From the NCBI GenBank assembly GCA_016748015.1, contig JAAOMT010000786.1:566034-630033 (forward strand): a DNA stretch of 64,000 nt, in the 5' to 3' direction. This document shows, one piece after another, positions 61,075 to 64,000 of this stretch; within the stretch, counting starts at the first letter, position 1; each line of letters starts with the position of its first letter. The translations under genes were made by a program, and so were the position numbers. The notes under the pieces are model-generated. The model ran no database searches, was not told the DNA's origin, and saw nothing but the letters and a program-made list of their open reading frames with translations. This stretch comes from Geosiphon pyriformis (lineage: Eukaryota; Glomeromycota; Glomeromycetes; Archaeosporales; Geosiphonaceae).

Positions 61075-64000
61075 TAAGTTTTACAAATGCAGTCCAATTA
61101 CTACCTAAAAATATGCAATCAAAAAAAATTCTAAATTAAATATAATTTATGCTTTTTTTATATGTAACTAGCTATTTAAACCAATTAAAACAATATTATA
61201 TATTTATACTACTTATTACAGAAAAGTCTTACATAAAACCAAAATACAAATTAGTCAAAAAAAAGTATAATTTAAAACAAATATATATATTTAACTTAAT
61301 ATTAAAATTATAAATTATCTTGAAAGTTCACAAGAATGATAATTTTAAAATAAATAAAATAACCAATTCATTACAAGACAGAAAATCATGCTTTTTATAA
61401 TATGCTTTTAGTTATGTATTTGACAATTAAATAATAGTTTTATGACTTTTAGCAAAACTCCAGACCAAATCAATAATTATTACACTACTATCAGATCTAG
61501 TACCCAATAAGTACACCATTTTAGCCACCTATTTTTCCAATACAAAGTCTTTAACCAACAACATATATAAGCAATTAAAAGATTTAACTTTATAAAGATT
61601 AAATTATTTTACAATCAGTAGTACAAACATCCAACAAATTAATTCACTTGTGAATGATGTTTGAAATTAGGTTTTTTCTAGTGCAATTATCATAAATACA
61701 TGAAAATATATAATCAGAGTTTTCAATTAGCTCATATTAAATGTATAATATGCTAAAATAATTTAATTTATATAGTTTTTTTCTTTTGGTCATAGACAAA
61801 TAGCAGTGCAAGACTTTTATAAAATAAGATTAAAGTACTACAGAAACAAAGCTAATAAAACCAAATTTAATATAATCATCAAGATTTCATATGCTAAAAT
61901 TTCTATGCATATTAAAGAAATTACAAAGTATTATATTCATAGTACTATCAGTGTATTTGGATTTTTAACTAATAAAATTAATAGTTTTAAATAACTATCT
62001 AACAAAGTAATGAACATTCTCAGAAACAGGTTTTCTTTCAATGGCAAAAAAATAGTATAATATTCAAACAGGTATTGTAAAACTAGATGTAGTGGCAGTA
62101 TTAGTAAAAAAAGTCTGCTTATTTATTATTAATAATTCCAGAATAATCTTTAACCTTATTCTAATTAACTGATAAATTTTTTTACATAATAGTTTAACAA
62201 ATATGTTTTCTCTCAATTCAGTATTTATTATCAAAATTGGGCCTAATGTACTCCTTATTTAAAACACAAACATTCAATAATATTTGATTATCTGTAAACA
62301 ATATAATTAAGTTAAACATAAGAATACATTTCAATATAAGTACAATAATCTATAATTCTATTAGAATTAAAGAAAACAAGTTACTTATCTTAATTTAAAC
62401 ACTTGTTTTAATATCCAAAAAATATACAGCCATATCATTATAAGCACTTACAGAATCAAGATTCTTGATTAAACTATTAGTATAGACAATTATCTCTCTT
62501 GCTTTATTTTTTAGCAAATACTTTTTGGCAAATTCAAAGTTGTATAATTGGCCAACAGATATGAGATGAGAAGTCAAAGCACTATAGCTAACTAGGCCAT
62601 CTTTCTCAATAAACATGACAAGTAAGCTAAACCAATCAGAAACAAGATCTCTAGAATCAAGTCTTTTTTATCTGTAAAATGTGTTCTATATAAAGCAAAC
62701 TTTATAATAGTCCAGAAGTTGGTCAGCAAAAACAATGTTAAATCTTTTCAAAAATTTTATCATGCTAATATAACAATCTAAACTTAAGACATCAACAATA
62801 GCAATATTACTACCAGCCCAAAAAACATTTGGAGGATTGTTCTCTAAAAACAAACTACATAATATTAAAGTATTAGTTCTGCTTTTCAGAAAACAGTTTA
62901 TCAGATTAATTGACAACAAAACTGGAAAACTAAGAAGATGCTAAAACATCTAGCTAATGGCCTGTAAATCTATAACTCTATGTTTAAATAATCTGCTAAG
63001 AATTTCTTTCTTCTGAATTAGCAAAAGTAACCAAATTAACTGTTAGATTTTTAGTTTATATCTGCTTAAAAAACTTGAGACCATATAATTTAGAATAGAA
63101 AATAGCTTTATTAGAAAAGTTTTTAGACAAATTGGTCTTAAGTTTCAATGTTTTTCTTAGTATTTTGTCTTGTTTTTTATACATATTCATTAATGTATAA
63201 TTAAATTATAGTCTATAATTAACAATAGACTGGAGAATTGCAAACACCAAATATAAAAATTGCTTGTTTAAAATAGCTTTTTTCAAACCAAATTTGTGAA
63301 AAACTTAACATTTGAATAAGTTTTGACAAGACTTGGTTTAAAAAAACCATTTGTGGACAAAAAAATACCCAAGTATCTATAAGACTTACTCTTTTTTGTT
63401 ATCAAAATATTAGATCTACTTATTAACAAATGGGAAACTTCTACTTTTTAATTGATAAGTATGATAATTGTTTTCTCAGTGTTAATTGAAATATTATTAA
63501 TTTTGAAAAATTTACTAACAATTTCTAAGATGCATTAAATAGCAAACATGCTATTTTCATTCCAAATTATATTATTTACAAAGATCTTTGCTGCCAAAAA
63601 AAATTTTTTGTCATCTTTAAAATCTTGTTTGCCAGTTTTTATAATAAATTTCAAATTCAATCTATAGCCAAATAAACTAATATATTTTTTAATCTTACAA
63701 AGCAAAAGATCATAAAAAATTTTCTATAGCAGTAGTAAAAAAATTTCCTTCTAATTTAAACTATTATGTACAGTATATCTATTCATAAGCCCAAAATCTG
63801 TTATTACTTAATTAATTTTATTATTGTAAATGCTTTCAAAAAACTTAATAAAATAGAGACATATTTTAATCTTAATTAGATTGTTCTATAAATAGTACTA
63901 CTTAACAGAATTATATGTTTTATACATGTCTTAAAGAACCAATTATAACTTTCTGCTCTTTTTTAATACATCTTTAATCATAAAACCAATGATAAAAATT
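61075..64000 (-). mobile_element. LINE copy E, heavily decayed, running off the window
   Basis: The 3' tail at about 61080-61205 matches the other tails after C-to-T and G-to-A change. Upstream on the minus strand, fragments of ORF2 read through stops: 'FFSGSN'-type sequences are lost, but RNase H ('EIIVYTNSLIKNLDSVSAYN', about 62430-62500), 'LKRFNIVFADQLLDYYKV' (62686-62750), 'YRYLGIFLSTNGFFKPSLVK' (about 63310-63390) and the reverse transcriptase core 'KIFVNNIIWNEN' (about 63550-63585) remain. Catalytic Asp-Asp is Asn-Asn, and YTDGS is YTNSL. The G/C content is much lower than in copies A-D. Confidence 0.75.

Overview
The window looks like nuclear DNA of a filamentous fungus, most probably an arbuscular mycorrhizal fungus (Glomeromycotina). 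Three things point there. The host genes carry many short GT-AG introns (about 65-210 nt). They encode fungal housekeeping proteins: a Sec39-domain protein, 26S proteasome Rpt6, a Ras GTPase, thymidylate kinase, a REV1 N-terminus, a Crz1-like zinc finger and a Kre9/Knh1-type wall protein. The gag-protease protein of the LTR element and the RNase H-bearing LINEs have a style I associate with Glomeromycotina repeats. The species cannot be fixed from the sequence alone.

Layout. 1-3150: the 3' part of a Sec39-domain gene and an F-box gene. 3150-18480: a very AT-rich transposon graveyard. It holds a decayed gag-protease LTR element (5718-10864), three further LTR copies, and a decayed LINE on the + strand (about 12764-17270) that two of those LTR copies have split. 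18480-26240: a gene island with a signal-peptide/Asn-Gly-repeat/membrane protein, RPT6 in eight exons, and a JMJD4-like JmjC gene convergent with it. 26300-28100: AT-rich relic. 28100-36640: two LINEs lying tail to tail. 36640-37740: AT-rich relic. 37740-46210: a second gene island with a Ras GTPase, a GPI-type wall protein and a Crz1-like zinc-finger factor, separated by microsatellites. 46210-50460: microsatellites and AT-rich DNA. 50465-53093: a head-to-head pair, thymidylate kinase and a REV1-like BRCT gene, sharing a 162-bp promoter with an MluI cell-cycle box. 53520-64000: a near full-length LINE, a short 5'-truncated LINE and a heavily decayed LINE that runs off the window, all on the minus strand.

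Main biological signal. The transposons are at different stages of a transition-only decay. In the two best-preserved LINEs, ORF2 stays in a single frame for its whole length and is broken only by stop codons that one C-to-T or G-to-A change can explain. In the oldest copies nearly all G/C is gone, but protein homology can still be read through the stops. LTR termini and target-site duplications differ by transitions too. This resembles repeat-induced point mutation or methyl-cytosine deamination. The gene islands between the repeats show no such damage.

Host genes of note: a Ras gene whose switch I region needs a 2-nt micro-exon (or loses two residues), a REV1-like gene that stops after the BRCT domain and appears to use a GC-AG intron, and a zinc-finger gene whose last exon carries a basic, NLS-like segment.
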